NCBI GenBank assembly: GCA_034933245.1
Contig: JAYFNX010000013.1
Location: 62,001 to 126,000 of the forward strand
Direction: 5' to 3'
Source of the DNA: Pelethousia sp034933245
GTDB taxonomy: Bacteria; Bacillota; Clostridia; Christensenellales; CAG-138
DNA length: 64,000 nt
A program made the translations under genes and the position numbers. Below the pieces are notes generated by a model that was not told the DNA's origin, did not search any database, and saw only the letters and a list, made by a program, of their open reading frames with translations. The stretch's first letter is position 1. Each line of letters starts with the position of its first letter. Of the stretch, positions 1 to 7,650 are shown piece after piece.

Positions 1-2
1 CC

Positions 3-908
3 ACCTTTGAATGTGCCGGACAGGAGTTCACCGCGAAGGGCAAAACCATTCTTTCGGACGGCTGGAAAGAGCTTGACCGGCGTTTCCGGGCATCCATGAA
101 AACCGACGCCGACGAGGACGCGCAGGAGGAAACGGCGCTGCCGGAGCTTTTCGATGGACAAGCCTTTGAAAACGTCGCCGCCAGCGTCACACAGCATTTC
201 ACATCCCCGCCCAAGCCCTACACCGAGGACACGCTACTTTCCGCTATGGAACGCGCCGGAGCCGAGGATACGCCCGACGTAGCCGAGCGTAAAGGGTTAG
301 GTACCCCGGCCACCCGTGCGGCTATCATTGAAAAGCTGGTGCAGACCGGGTTTGCCGAGCGCAAAGGCAAGCAAATAATCCCCACAAAAAACGGCATCGA
401 TCTCGCCACGGTGCTGCCTGATGTTCTGACCTCTGCCGCCCTTACCGCCGAGTGGGAAAGCAAGCTGACCGCGATTGCAAAGGGTGAGCTTGACCCCGCC
501 GAGTTCATGCAGGGCATCGAGGACATGACGCGGGAGTTGGTTTCGACCTGTTCCCATATTTCCGAGGACGGCAAAATACTGTTTCAGCCGGAGAGGAAAG
601 TTGTCGGCATATGTCCCCGCTGTGGCAAAAGCGTTTACGAGGGCAAGAAAAACTATTACTGCGGCAACCGCGCCTGCAAGTTCGTCATGTGGAAGAACGA
701 CCGCTTTTTCGGGGAACGCAGGACAGCGTTCACCCCGAAGATCGCCGCCGCGCTGCTGAAAAGCGGCAAGGCGCGAGTAAAGGGGCTGTATTCCGTCAAG
801 ACCAGCAAGACCTACGACGGGGCGGTACTTTTGGCCGATACGGGCGACAAATACGTCAACTACCGCGTGGAAAGAAACGACAGGAAACTTACGCAGCAGC
901 AAGCATAG
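3..908 (+). CDS. topB: DNA topoisomerase III, C-terminal part (5' end outside window)
   Basis: The reading frame is open from base 3, so the gene starts upstream; about 301 residues are visible. The segment matches the end of the type IA topoisomerase core (a stretch with KGLGTPATRAAIIEKL, the conserved helix region after the active-site domain) followed by a C-terminal zinc-ribbon: CPRC, then CGNRAC. Type IA enzymes relax and decatenate single-strand-containing DNA. ICE-borne copies are thought to help process DNA during conjugative transfer. The active-site tyrosine lies in the missing part. The stop codon is followed by a hairpin that belongs to an inverted repeat also found at the mobilisation region. 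Family assignment is secure; the ICE role is inference from context. Confidence 0.9.
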   Translation, partial: TFECAGQEFTAKGKTILSDGWKELDRRFRASMKTDADEDAQEETALPELFDGQAFENVAASVTQHFTSPPKPYTEDTLLSAMERAGAEDTPDVAERKGLGTPATRAAIIEKLVQTGFAERKGKQIIPTKNGIDLATVLPDVLTSAALTAEWESKLTAIAKGELDPAEFMQGIEDMTRELVSTCSHISEDGKILFQPERKVVGICPRCGKSVYEGKKNYYCGNRACKFVMWKNDRFFGERRTAFTPKIAAALLKSGKARVKGLYSVKTSKTYDGAVLLADTGDKYVNYRVERNDRKLTQQQA

Positions 909-1012
909 GGCGTGTAGCCACACTCCCGAAAAATCCCCGCTTTTCTCTTTGGAGAACGGCGGGGATTTCGCTTGTTGGGATATTCCCAAACCCTTATTTT
1001 CTATCGAAAGGA
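897..1012 (+). repeat. Inverted-repeat partner of the candidate oriT region (copy 1)
   Basis: Two blocks, about 897-934 (GTGTAGCCACACTCCC core) and about 969-997 (GTTGGGATATTCCCAAACCC core), recur in inverted orientation at 6845-6951 with one or two mismatches each. The DNA between the blocks differs in sequence but folds in both copies into a GC-rich hairpin (here ATCCCCGC...GCGGGGAT). The copy lies between topB and the ArdC/YodL gene and may also act as the topB terminator. Confidence 0.6.
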
Positions 1013-1020
1013 GCGTATAA

Positions 1021-3081
1021 ATGAATACTGATATGGACACCATCGGCACACGGCAGGCGGCGGTTTTAACGGCGCAGCCCCCGCAGCCAGTCAAGCCCCT
1101 TGTGCTGACCGGGCAAAACAGCGCGGAGCGCATGAAAGAAATCACCGATAAGCTGGAAGCTGGTATACAGGCTGTTTTCGACGGCGAACAATATGCGGCC
1201 TATCTGAAAGCCATGTCCAAATTCCATAATTACAGCTTTAACAACACCCTACTTATCGTCATGCAGAAGCCGGACGCTTCCCTGATCGCGGGCTTTTCCA
1301 CATGGAAAAACGAGTTTGAGCGCAGCGTTAAAAAGGGTGAAAAGGGCATCAAGATACTGGCCCCCACGCCGTTTAAGGTGAAAAAGGAAATGGAGCGCAT
1401 CGACCCGCAGACGCAGCGCCCCGTCACCGGCAGGGACGGCAAGCCCGTCACCGAGGAAGTGGAAGTCACAATACCGGCTTTCAAGCCCGTGACGGTGTTT
1501 GACGTGTCGCAGACCGAAGGAAAGGAACTCCCGGATATTGCCGTTGACGCACTTACCGGCGACGTGGATCAGTACAAGAACTTCTTTGCCGCACTCGAAA
1601 AAACGTCGCCTGTGCCGATCGGCTTTGAACAGATCGACAGCGGCGCAAACGGATACTATCACCATGAGGACAGGCGCATTGCCATCCAAGAGGGCATGAG
1701 CGAATTGCAGACGGTCAAGACCGCCATCCATGAAATCGCCCATGCGAAGCTGCACGCGATTGACAAGGACGCACCGGAGGAAGAACAGCCCAAGGTTGAC
1801 CGGCACACCCGCGAGGTACAGGCCGAGAGCGTGGCCTATACCGTCTGCCAGCATTACGGGCTGGACACGTCGGACTATTCTTTCGGCTATATCGCCGGAT
1901 GGAGCAGCGGCAAGGAAATCGCGGAACTGAAAGCGTCCCTTTCAACGATCCGCACAGCCGCCAGCGAATTGATAACCAAGATCGACGGCCATTTCGCAGA
2001 GCTTCAGCAGCAGCGGGAGGCCGCAACGCCCGTTATGGACAAGGCTAGCCCGGAGCAGCGGCAGGCGCTTGATAATGAGGTGCGTCAAACGCTGCAAATG
2101 TTCGTTGATGCCGATATGAAAAACCACGGCCAACTTACGCAGGGAACCCTTGCCGCTATTGCCACGCAGGGCTACGCTTACCAAGACGGCCAACTTGTAA
2201 AGGAGCAGGCCGCGCCGCTGATCGACATGCCGGAAGTGATTGCAGCCGACGTTTTTGACCTCATGCGGGACTTTGACCCGGAGTTTATGCAGAAGTACGC
2301 CGACCGGCGGGATGAACAGGTCTCGGCCACGCTGTACGATATTCAAAACGGCAACACGATACCCATTGAGGGGACGCTACGTTACATCAGCCAGGACGAG
2401 AACACCCCCGCATCCGTCCGCGCCCGTGCCGACGATCTCATGCGGCGTATAGACAATTACAAGGAACTGAACAACACTTTTTCCATCTATCAGATCAAAG
2501 GCGGCAAAGAAACGCGCCCATACCGTTTTGAACCGCTCGACCGGCTGGAAATGGCCGGGTTGTCCGTGGACAAGGGCAACTACGATTTGGTCTATACCGC
2601 GCCGCTCTCCGACATCGACACGCTGGAAGACATCTACCGCCGCTTTAATAACGACCATCCGAAGGATTTTATGGGACATTCGCTTTCCGTGTCCGACGTT
2701 GTGGTACTCCGTCATGGCGACAGGCAGACCGCCCATTACTGCGACAGTTACGGTTTCCGTGAAGTGCCGCAGTTTTTACAGGAACCGCAGCGGCAGCAGG
2801 AAAATCCTTTGAAAGCCGCCGAGCTTTCCACCGAGCAGAACGAGAACATGATTGACGGGCGTATCAACAATACGCCGTCCGTGGGAGAGCTGGAAGCCAA
2901 GGTCAAGGCCGGAGAAACAATCTCGCTTTCCGATCTTGCCGACGCCGTCAAGAACGAGAGCAAAATTGAACGCGGCAAGTCACAGAAAAAGCCGTCCATC
3001 CGGGCGCAGCTCAAAGCCGATAAAGACGCGCAGGCGAGAAAACGGGAAACGAAAAACAGAAATCTTGAAAGAGAGGTATGA
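1021..3081 (+). CDS. ArdC-like / zincin / YodL-domain ICE protein
   Basis: This 686-residue multidomain protein is typical of Tn1549-like elements. Residues about 45-165 resemble the ArdC N-terminal single-strand DNA binding domain (FHNYSFNNTLLI and GEKGIKIL segments). HEIAH at 237-241 is a zincin HExxH motif with downstream acidic residues, as in ImmA/IrrE-like peptidases. Residues about 487-585 form a YodL-like domain (YDLVYTAPL, VSDVVVL, HYCDSYGF). The C-terminal 60 residues are Lys-rich and match the DUF4316-like tail. ArdC-type proteins protect incoming single-stranded DNA from restriction, so anti-restriction during transfer is a reasonable inference. A GAAAGGAG ribosome site lies just upstream. 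The gene ends in an ATGA overlap with the next one, suggesting translational coupling. Confidence 0.85.
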   Translation: MNTDMDTIGTRQAAVLTAQPPQPVKPLVLTGQNSAERMKEITDKLEAGIQAVFDGEQYAAYLKAMSKFHNYSFNNTLLIVMQKPDASLIAGFSTWKNEFERSVKKGEKGIKILAPTPFKVKKEMERIDPQTQRPVTGRDGKPVTEEVEVTIPAFKPVTVFDVSQTEGKELPDIAVDALTGDVDQYKNFFAALEKTSPVPIGFEQIDSGANGYYHHEDRRIAIQEGMSELQTVKTAIHEIAHAKLHAIDKDAPEEEQPKVDRHTREVQAESVAYTVCQHYGLDTSDYSFGYIAGWSSGKEIAELKASLSTIRTAASELITKIDGHFAELQQQREAATPVMDKASPEQRQALDNEVRQTLQMFVDADMKNHGQLTQGTLAAIATQGYAYQDGQLVKEQAAPLIDMPEVIAADVFDLMRDFDPEFMQKYADRRDEQVSATLYDIQNGNTIPIEGTLRYISQDENTPASVRARADDLMRRIDNYKELNNTFSIYQIKGGKETRPYRFEPLDRLEMAGLSVDKGNYDLVYTAPLSDIDTLEDIYRRFNNDHPKDFMGHSLSVSDVVVLRHGDRQTAHYCDSYGFREVPQFLQEPQRQQENPLKAAELSTEQNENMIDGRINNTPSVGELEAKVKAGETISLSDLADAVKNESKIERGKSQKKPSIRAQLKADKDAQARKRETKNRNLEREV

Positions 3082-3293
3082 GTATGGAACACTTTACTGT
3101 TGAGGAAACAAACCTTATCTGCATCTACATATCGGACACCCGCGCAGAGCTGATAGAGGAAATAACCGGGGCGTTACCCTTCATGGACGAAGAAATGCGG
3201 ATACTAGCCGACCACACCCTTGATAAGCTCCGCGCCATGACCGACGCCGAGTTTGAGGTACAGAGCTTCGATTTCACGGACGAGGAAAAATAA
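3078..3293 (+). CDS. Transposon-transfer-assisting family small protein
   Basis: This 71-residue acidic protein matches the short family seen beside topB/YodL genes in conjugative transposons: an N-terminal FTVEETNLICIY, and a C-terminal MTDAEFEVQSFDF. The biochemical role is not established. It begins inside the stop of the preceding gene (ATGA) and has GAGAGGT as ribosome site. An alternative start two codons later (MEHFTVEE) would remove only MS. A GC-rich hairpin terminator with a T-run follows at 3310-3351. Confidence 0.75.
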   Translation: MSMEHFTVEETNLICIYISDTRAELIEEITGALPFMDEEMRILADHTLDKLRAMTDAEFEVQSFDFTDEEK

Positions 3294-3309
3294 CTACATA
3301 TACAGAAAC

Positions 3310-3351
3310 GCCGGGCTCGGTTGCCGTGTGGCCGCCGCGTCCGGTGTTTTT
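3310..3351 (+). terminator. Terminator hairpin, copy A of a repeat flanking the cargo cassette
   Basis: GCCGGGCTCGG...CCGCCGCGTCCGG folds into a stem followed by GTTTTT. A diverged direct copy (GCCGGGCGCGG...CCGCGCCCGG, CTTTTTT) is present at 4692-4737. The two copies bracket the genes at 3351-4617. Confidence 0.7.
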
Positions 3352-4121
3352 CATGTTTCCACTATTTCATATAACGGATAGTTAAGCAGCCCATTTTCAA
3401 AGTATAGCCTATCAACATCATTAGCCATAATAGGCACAGCTATATCACGCAAATTGCATCCTAAATCTAATTTAAGTGGAGTGTCATTATTTGTGAGAAA
3501 GGTGATACGAAATTCATTTTGATAACGGTACTTCGGATTTTTTCTAAACGGGTTCCAGTCAATTAGCCCGTGCAAATGTTTCTCTTGAAGATACTCAACG
3601 AAACCGAGCATAGCTTGTGATAATTCATTGTTGGCTTCAATTGCGTTCATCAAACGCTCGAAAAATGCTCGCCTATCCAGAATGAGTACACCATATTCTC
3701 CAAACTCCTTTCCCATATTTTTAGGAAACGGAGATATTGCTTGACCTTTTGTGTCAATGTAAGCGGTATATAAAGATATGACTTTCCTATTTCGGTTTTC
3801 GGCCAGAGAAAGGTTCCAGACTGTACCGCGCTTATATTCCTGCGGATTATCTTTATAATCCCGGACAACGATAGCTAATTGTCCATCAATCTGTTCAACA
3901 CTTCCTGACACTAAATCAGGATTGCAATAGTCAATTATGAAAGTATTACCTTCATCGTGATCGCCTTGGCCCTCGTTATCGCACCGGGCGAAAAAATCTG
4001 ATGTATTGAAAAAGAGTTTGCCATCAAGAAAATCCTTCTGATACTCAAAGCATTTCGTGAATTTCATAAGCAAATAACCATCGTATTGCCCTGGTACATA
4101 TGTCGGCAGCAGAATATCCAT
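3351..4121 (-). CDS. Uncharacterised 256-residue cargo protein, possible defence-related
   Basis: I do not recognise a named function. The N-terminus, with LLMKFTKCFEYQKDFLDGKLFFNTSDFF followed by an acidic GQGDHDEG stretch, has the style of a broad family of uncharacterised proteins (K-Y...L..G.LYFN...F..R.D..EG) often carried by mobile elements and sometimes next to abortive-infection genes. There is no signal peptide or membrane segment. The gene is markedly more AT-rich than the surrounding ICE genes. It lies 25 bases downstream of the gene at 4147-4617 on the same strand, so the two are probably one transcript. Its stop overlaps the repeated terminator at 3310-3351. A role in phage or element defence is inference from location only. 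Confidence 0.6.
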   Translation of the reverse strand: MDILLPTYVPGQYDGYLLMKFTKCFEYQKDFLDGKLFFNTSDFFARCDNEGQGDHDEGNTFIIDYCNPDLVSGSVEQIDGQLAIVVRDYKDNPQEYKRGTVWNLSLAENRNRKVISLYTAYIDTKGQAISPFPKNMGKEFGEYGVLILDRRAFFERLMNAIEANNELSQAMLGFVEYLQEKHLHGLIDWNPFRKNPKYRYQNEFRITFLTNNDTPLKLDLGCNLRDIAVPIMANDVDRLYFENGLLNYPLYEIVET

Positions 4122-4146
4122 AGTATAATCCTTCTTTGTTTATGAG

Positions 4147-4617
4147 TTATTCAGGGATGATTTGTGCTAAATCATCCTCGACATCGAGTCCATACGCTTT
4201 TGCAATTTGTCCGATCATTACCCCGAATACGCCTCGGAGTTCACCAACAGCAGATGTAAAAATCCAGTTGTCTATATTCCCGCTTTGGCAAGCATAACAA
4301 CGAAACTCTTTTTTGTCTGGGCATTTGTTTAAAAACTTATTACAGGCATTTCGCATTGAGCGAACGTAGGCGTTGAGTTCAGATTTTTCATCAATGCTTT
4401 GTAATTCAGATGTGAGATAGTTTTTAATTTCCGTGACCGAAGTAATGCAAGGACAAACAGATTCATATTGGTACTCGGCATAGAGGACACGACGAGGTTC
4501 AAGAAAAACTATAATGCGCCGTGCAATAGTACGGTCTGTGTCTACTGGATTCCATGAAATGCCGAACACAGGGCAGCTTATTCCTGTCAGCCTATTTAAT
4601 AACTCGGAAAATCTCAT
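4147..4617 (-). CDS. DUF6650-like cargo protein
   Basis: The likely start is the ATG at 4617, giving 156 residues beginning MRFSELLNRLTGISCPVFGI. The frame is open much further upstream, but that extension runs through the VLP gene on the same strand and has no family resemblance. The opening RLTGIS.PVFGISWNP..TDR..ARR.I.FLE.RRVLY is characteristic of what I recall as DUF6650, a small family of unknown function often next to other mobile-element cargo genes. Cysteines occur at CPC, CPDKKEFRCYACQSGN, which could bind metal. Composition is AT-rich relative to the relaxase block. It is the first gene of the two-gene cassette. Confidence 0.6.
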   Translation of the reverse strand: MRFSELLNRLTGISCPVFGISWNPVDTDRTIARRIIVFLEPRRVLYAEYQYESVCPCITSVTEIKNYLTSELQSIDEKSELNAYVRSMRNACNKFLNKCPDKKEFRCYACQSGNIDNWIFTSAVGELRGVFGVMIGQIAKAYGLDVEDDLAQIIPE

Positions 4618-4691
4618 ACTGACCGCCCTTCCAAAAATGTGATTTATGTAATAAATTGTAGCATATTCTCCCCGATAAATCCATCCAAAAT

Positions 4692-4737
4692 GCCGGGCGC
4701 GGTTGCCATTTATGGCCGCCGCGCCCGGTTCTTTTTT
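4692..4737. repeat. Terminator hairpin, copy B flanking the cargo cassette
   Basis: This is a diverged direct copy of 3310-3351: the stem CCGGGCGCGG/CCGCGCCCGG is perfect here and is followed by CTTTTTT on the plus strand. Finding the same terminator on both sides suggests the cassette entered, or was duplicated, by recombination at this sequence. Confidence 0.65.
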
Positions 4738-4744
4738 CGCGCTT

Positions 4745-4861
4745 ATGTAGAAAAAGTAAAGCCTGTTTTCGGAATAAAAGGTATAAACACCTTGCCACCC
4801 CGCCGACCGGCGTTCAAAGACCCTGTATTTACAGGGATTTTGAACGCTACTTTTTCTACAT
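4745..4861. repeat. Perfect 14-bp inverted repeat around a hairpin at the VLP gene end
   Basis: ATGTAGAAAAAGTA (4745-4758) is the exact reverse complement of TACTTTTTCTACAT (4848-4861). Between them GCGTTCAAA...TTTGAACGC with inner CCCTGTA/TACAGGG (4810-4847) forms a second strong stem. The right arm includes the stop codon of the VLP gene. It could be a terminator cluster for the mobilisation operon or a very small MITE-like insert. Confidence 0.55.
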
Positions 4862-5209
4862 GTACCCCCGCTTTTTCCGCGCCCATGCCCTTTTGCTTTC
4901 CCGCGTTCGCTTCGCTGCACAGGCCGGGCAATACAGGCTGTTGTGCTTCGGCGGCGTGAAAAGTTCTCCACATCCGGCACAGCGTTTCGCGTTCTCGCAC
5001 TCCATGATCTCGACATACAGCGCCTTGTCCAGCGGGAGGACGGCGGCGCGGAACCATTTGCACAGCAGCGAATAGGAAATGCTTTGCACACAGACGCACG
5101 TTTCGCCGTCGTCCAGCGCAATGCAGTTCCCCTCGTCGTAATTACAGCACTCATGTACCAGTTTCCGCGCTTTGCGGAATTGCCTGTAATTCATCCTTGG
5201 GATACTCAT
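4856..5209 (-). CDS. Cysteine-rich VLP domain protein
   Basis: This 117-residue protein belongs to the Cys-rich VLP family found beside relaxase genes in conjugative transposons. The pattern is CCNYDEGNC, then LCKWFRAAVLPLDKALY (the V-L-P element), then CAGCGELFTPPKHNSLYCPACAAKRTRESKRAWARKKRGYM, a C4 zinc-finger followed by a basic tail. It overlaps the relaxase gene by four bases at its start (ATGAGC), indicating co-translation. A DNA-binding accessory role in relaxosome function is inference. Confidence 0.85.
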   Translation of the reverse strand: MSIPRMNYRQFRKARKLVHECCNYDEGNCIALDDGETCVCVQSISYSLLCKWFRAAVLPLDKALYVEIMECENAKRCAGCGELFTPPKHNSLYCPACAAKRTRESKRAWARKKRGYM

Positions 5210-6537
5210 AGCTCATGTGCCCTTTCCTGTTCCGGCGTTCCCCGCAAAATGCCGTCCACATTCTGCTTGATAATACCGTATTCTTTCATTGCCTTTTTCG
5301 CTTCGCCGTACTGCGCGTACAGCCGTTCTTTTTCATCGGCCATCCGGTCATATTCCGCTTTGAGGGCAGAAAGATCGGGCAGTTTCGTTACGCTATTTTC
5401 TTTTAGCGCCCGCGCCGCCGCTTCATAGAGGATAAGGGCACTTTCATGTTCCCGCCGATACCGGGGCTTGTCCTTTGTGCGGCGGTAATCATCGGCCACC
5501 GGCTTTGTCTGCTTGTAGGTGGTGATTTGTTTTATCATCACAGCCATATCCGAAAGCCGCTTTTCCACGCCCTTGAGGGCGGCGGCGGCCCCGTCGCTGG
5601 CGGCAACCAGCTCTGCGACTTTTGTTTCCAGCCCGGCATATTCCGTGATACCGTGTTCGGTGAGAAAGTTCATCGTCTTTGCGGCGCGTTTCAGATTTTC
5701 GATTTTCGCCCACCGTTCATAACCCGCCGATTGCTGCGCCTTGATGCTGTTCTCAATGTCGATCAACAACGAAATGCCCTTGCGCTCCGGCTTCGGGGTA
5801 CGGACAGGACGCTTGCCCTTGATGCGCTCCGTGATCGCGTCCTCAGTGTAATTTTCACCCAAGGTCTTACAGCGGGTAAAACGTTCTTGTTCGGGGGTGC
5901 GGAACGATATGTATTTACCACGCTTGGTTTCATAGCCCGCCGCTGCCATTCGGCGCAGGAAGTCGTCAAAGTCAGTGGATAAGGGAATGAGCGCGTCGAT
6001 AGCGATTTTCAGTTTTGCTTTCCAGCTCGTCCCGGCTTTGTCTGCCTGATACTCGGCATAGCTCTTGCCTTTGTTCCGGCCCGGCTTCACGACGGACAGG
6101 CCGTTTTCCCGGCAAAGCCTGTCGCTGGTGCGCCGGATATAGGCGTAGCTCTGTTTATTGGAAATGTATTTCTTATGCTCGACCATATCCACGGCGCAAA
6201 AGATGATGTGATTATGGATATGCCCCTTGTCTGTATGGGTAGACAACACATATTCATACTTGCCCCCCAAAACATCGTCGGCAAGCTGCCGCCCGATCTC
6301 ATGCGCTAGTTCCGGGGTAGTTTTGCCCGGCTCGAATGACTGTATCAGGTGATGGGCGATATTGTTGCCTTTCTGCATGGCCTGTTTGAGCGTCATTTCA
6401 AACTCAATGTCCGCTGTTTCATAAGAGCAGCCGAAAGATGACACAAGCAGCTTACCGTCCGTCTTGGCCGGATTTTGGATGTAGTCAAGGGCTTTCTTTA
6501 CGGTGCTTTTAATAGGCTTAATCTTTGTAACCGCCAT
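5206..6537 (-). CDS. MobP-type relaxase / mobilisation nuclease
   Basis: The 443-residue protein starts MAVTKIKPIKSTVKKALDYIQNP, a classic MOBP opening. It contains the AHHLIQSF segment (motif II region) and the metal-binding three-histidine motif HIHNH at 106-110, embedded in STHTDKGHIHNHIIF. The relaxase domain covers about residues 1-215; the remainder is a helical, charged region typical of Tn1549-type relaxases. It nicks at oriT and leads the transferred strand. The start overlaps mobC by 40 bases and has no strong ribosome site of its own, implying translational coupling to MobC. Confidence 0.92.
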   Translation of the reverse strand: MAVTKIKPIKSTVKKALDYIQNPAKTDGKLLVSSFGCSYETADIEFEMTLKQAMQKGNNIAHHLIQSFEPGKTTPELAHEIGRQLADDVLGGKYEYVLSTHTDKGHIHNHIIFCAVDMVEHKKYISNKQSYAYIRRTSDRLCRENGLSVVKPGRNKGKSYAEYQADKAGTSWKAKLKIAIDALIPLSTDFDDFLRRMAAAGYETKRGKYISFRTPEQERFTRCKTLGENYTEDAITERIKGKRPVRTPKPERKGISLLIDIENSIKAQQSAGYERWAKIENLKRAAKTMNFLTEHGITEYAGLETKVAELVAASDGAAAALKGVEKRLSDMAVMIKQITTYKQTKPVADDYRRTKDKPRYRREHESALILYEAAARALKENSVTKLPDLSALKAEYDRMADEKERLYAQYGEAKKAMKEYGIIKQNVDGILRGTPEQERAHEL

Positions 6538-6827
6538 ATCTCGTTAAGCGCCCCCTTTATGTCCTCAATGTCCTGGGCGTACACCGTCCCTGTTGCGTTT
6601 ACCCGCTTTGCAATCTGATTGACGTTGACGCCGATCTTCTGTATCTCGGCGGTTTGCGCCTTGATGTCGGAATAGTCAACATTGATGATGTAGCCGTCAA
6701 TGAGCATCTTCCGGGCGTAGGCCGAAAAATTGCCCGTGTACAGCAGCTTCATTTTTTGTTCTATCAGCGTCCGTTCCTCTGCCGTCACGGGAACGCGCAA
6801 GACGATATTCCGCTTCCTGTTTGCCAT
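6498..6827 (-). CDS. mobC: MobC relaxosome accessory protein
   Basis: This 109-residue protein has the MobC layout: an N-terminal ribbon-helix-helix-like part (RKRNIVLRVPVTAEERTLIEQKM) and the conserved GVNVNQIAKRVNATG segment followed by an amphipathic helix. MobC proteins bind oriT and assist the relaxase. The gene sits directly downstream of the candidate oriT and overlaps the relaxase start. An AAAGGCGG ribosome site lies upstream. Confidence 0.88.
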   Translation of the reverse strand: MANRKRNIVLRVPVTAEERTLIEQKMKLLYTGNFSAYARKMLIDGYIINVDYSDIKAQTAEIQKIGVNVNQIAKRVNATGTVYAQDIEDIKGALNEIWRLQRLSLLKAP

Positions 6828-6837
6828 ACTTCGCCGC

Positions 6838-6954
6838 CTTTCAATAAGGGTTTGGGACTATCCCAACAAGCAAACGGCCCCGACCCGGCAGGACGGCGGG
6901 GCGGGCTGTTTTTCGGGAGTGTGGCTACACTCCCTATGCTTGCTACGGTATCTT
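6838..6954. other. Candidate oriT region (copy 2 of the inverted repeat)
   Basis: Immediately upstream of mobC are AATAAGGGTTTGGGACTATCC, a GC hairpin (GCCCCG...CGGGGC) and the palindrome GGGAGTGTGGCTACACTCCC. Stacked inverted repeats just upstream of mobC-relaxase are where oriT lies in Tn1549-like elements. The sequence is repeated in inverted orientation at 897-1012. The nic site is not identifiable by eye. Confidence 0.5.
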
Positions 6955-7012
6955 CTCACTCCCTACTACAACGGGAGAACCAAAAATGCCAAACAATCCG
7001 CATAAAAACGAA

Positions 7013-7048
7013 AAACCGCCGTGAAACATTGCGTTCACAGCGGTTTTC
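7013..7048 (-). terminator. Terminator of the XRE regulator gene
   Basis: AAAACCGCCGTGAA...GTTCACAGCGGTTTT forms a long stem just downstream of the minus-strand regulator. A-rich flanks on both sides would allow bidirectional action. Confidence 0.6.
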
Positions 7049-7074
7049 ATCAATTATTCAGTTTCCGTAGAGTG

Positions 7075-7425
7075 TCATTTTTCCTCTGCGTCGGCTTCCC
7101 GTATGCCCTTTGCGGTAGCAGTCATGATCCGTAGCCCTTTGCTGTCCATCGTATCAAGCAGCGAGTCGAGTTGGCGACGCTGCGTATCCTTTTCTGCTTC
7201 GTTATTCGGAAAAAAGAATTGGTCTACCGATATATCAAAAAGGGTGACAAGCTCATAGAAAACTTGAAAACTCGGATGCTGCCCTTTGTTTTCAAGGGAC
7301 ATAATGTAACGAGGCGCAAGGTTTACCTCTTGTGCCAGCCGTTCCCGTGTCCATCCTCTGCTTTCGCGGGCTTCCTTAATGGCTTGTCCGATAGCCTTGA
7401 AATCGTATTTACCTTTATTGTACAT
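7075..7425 (-). CDS. XRE-family helix-turn-helix regulator
   Basis: The protein has a single Cro/CI-type HTH at about residues 10-65: IGQAIKEARESRGWTRERLAQEVNLAPRYIMSLENKGQHPSFQVFYELVTLFDISVDQFF. A Lys/Glu-rich tail of about 45 residues follows. The start chosen (ATG at 7425, MYNKGKYDF) has AGGGTG at a good distance; ATGs 6 and 21 bases upstream are possible but badly spaced. It is transcribed away from the cat promoter, consistent with a repressor controlling the element or itself. This corresponds in position to the orf9-type repressor of Tn916-like elements. Confidence 0.85.
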   Translation of the reverse strand: MYNKGKYDFKAIGQAIKEARESRGWTRERLAQEVNLAPRYIMSLENKGQHPSFQVFYELVTLFDISVDQFFFPNNEAEKDTQRRQLDSLLDTMDSKGLRIMTATAKGIREADAEEK

Positions 7426-7518
7426 TAACATATCACCCTGTATCATTCTACAAGTCGCCTAACAAAAGCTAAACGATTACACAAAATACTTAATGTACTT
7501 TTTAGTATCCTATTGTGT

Positions 7519-7547
7519 TTGTAATTTATGTACCAATGAGATATAAT
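7519..7547 (+). promoter_or_regulatory. Promoter for the cat leader and gene
   Basis: TTGTAA (7519-7524), a 17-base spacer and a perfect TATAAT (7542-7547) precede the repeated leader; transcription would start near 7554. Confidence 0.65.
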
Positions 7548-7556
7548 ATAAAATAG

Positions 7557-7628
7557 AGAGGGATGTATAAACAATGGTATCAACAATTTTTTAGCCGTGC
7601 ATAGCATAGGCTGTTGCACGTTAAAACA
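7557..7628 (+). promoter_or_regulatory. Leader copy R1 before cat, with possible leader peptide
   Basis: This segment is about 90% identical to 8337-8408, which precedes the CD3324-family gene. It contains GAGAGGG followed by small ORFs: MYKQWYQQFFSRA (7563-7604) or the better-spaced MVSTIF (7574-7594). A CGTGCA...TGCACG stem (7596-7620) follows. Leader peptides with a downstream hairpin are the known induction device of Gram-positive cat and erm genes. Here the exact anti-ribosome-site pairing is not evident, so the mechanism is inference. Confidence 0.5.
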
Positions 7629-7650
7629 AATGAGATTACGGAGAATTATG

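Noticed and set aside
297..1145. Long minus-strand frame over topB and the following gap
   Set aside because: It is antisense to a clear topoisomerase gene and has no ribosome site or family pattern.
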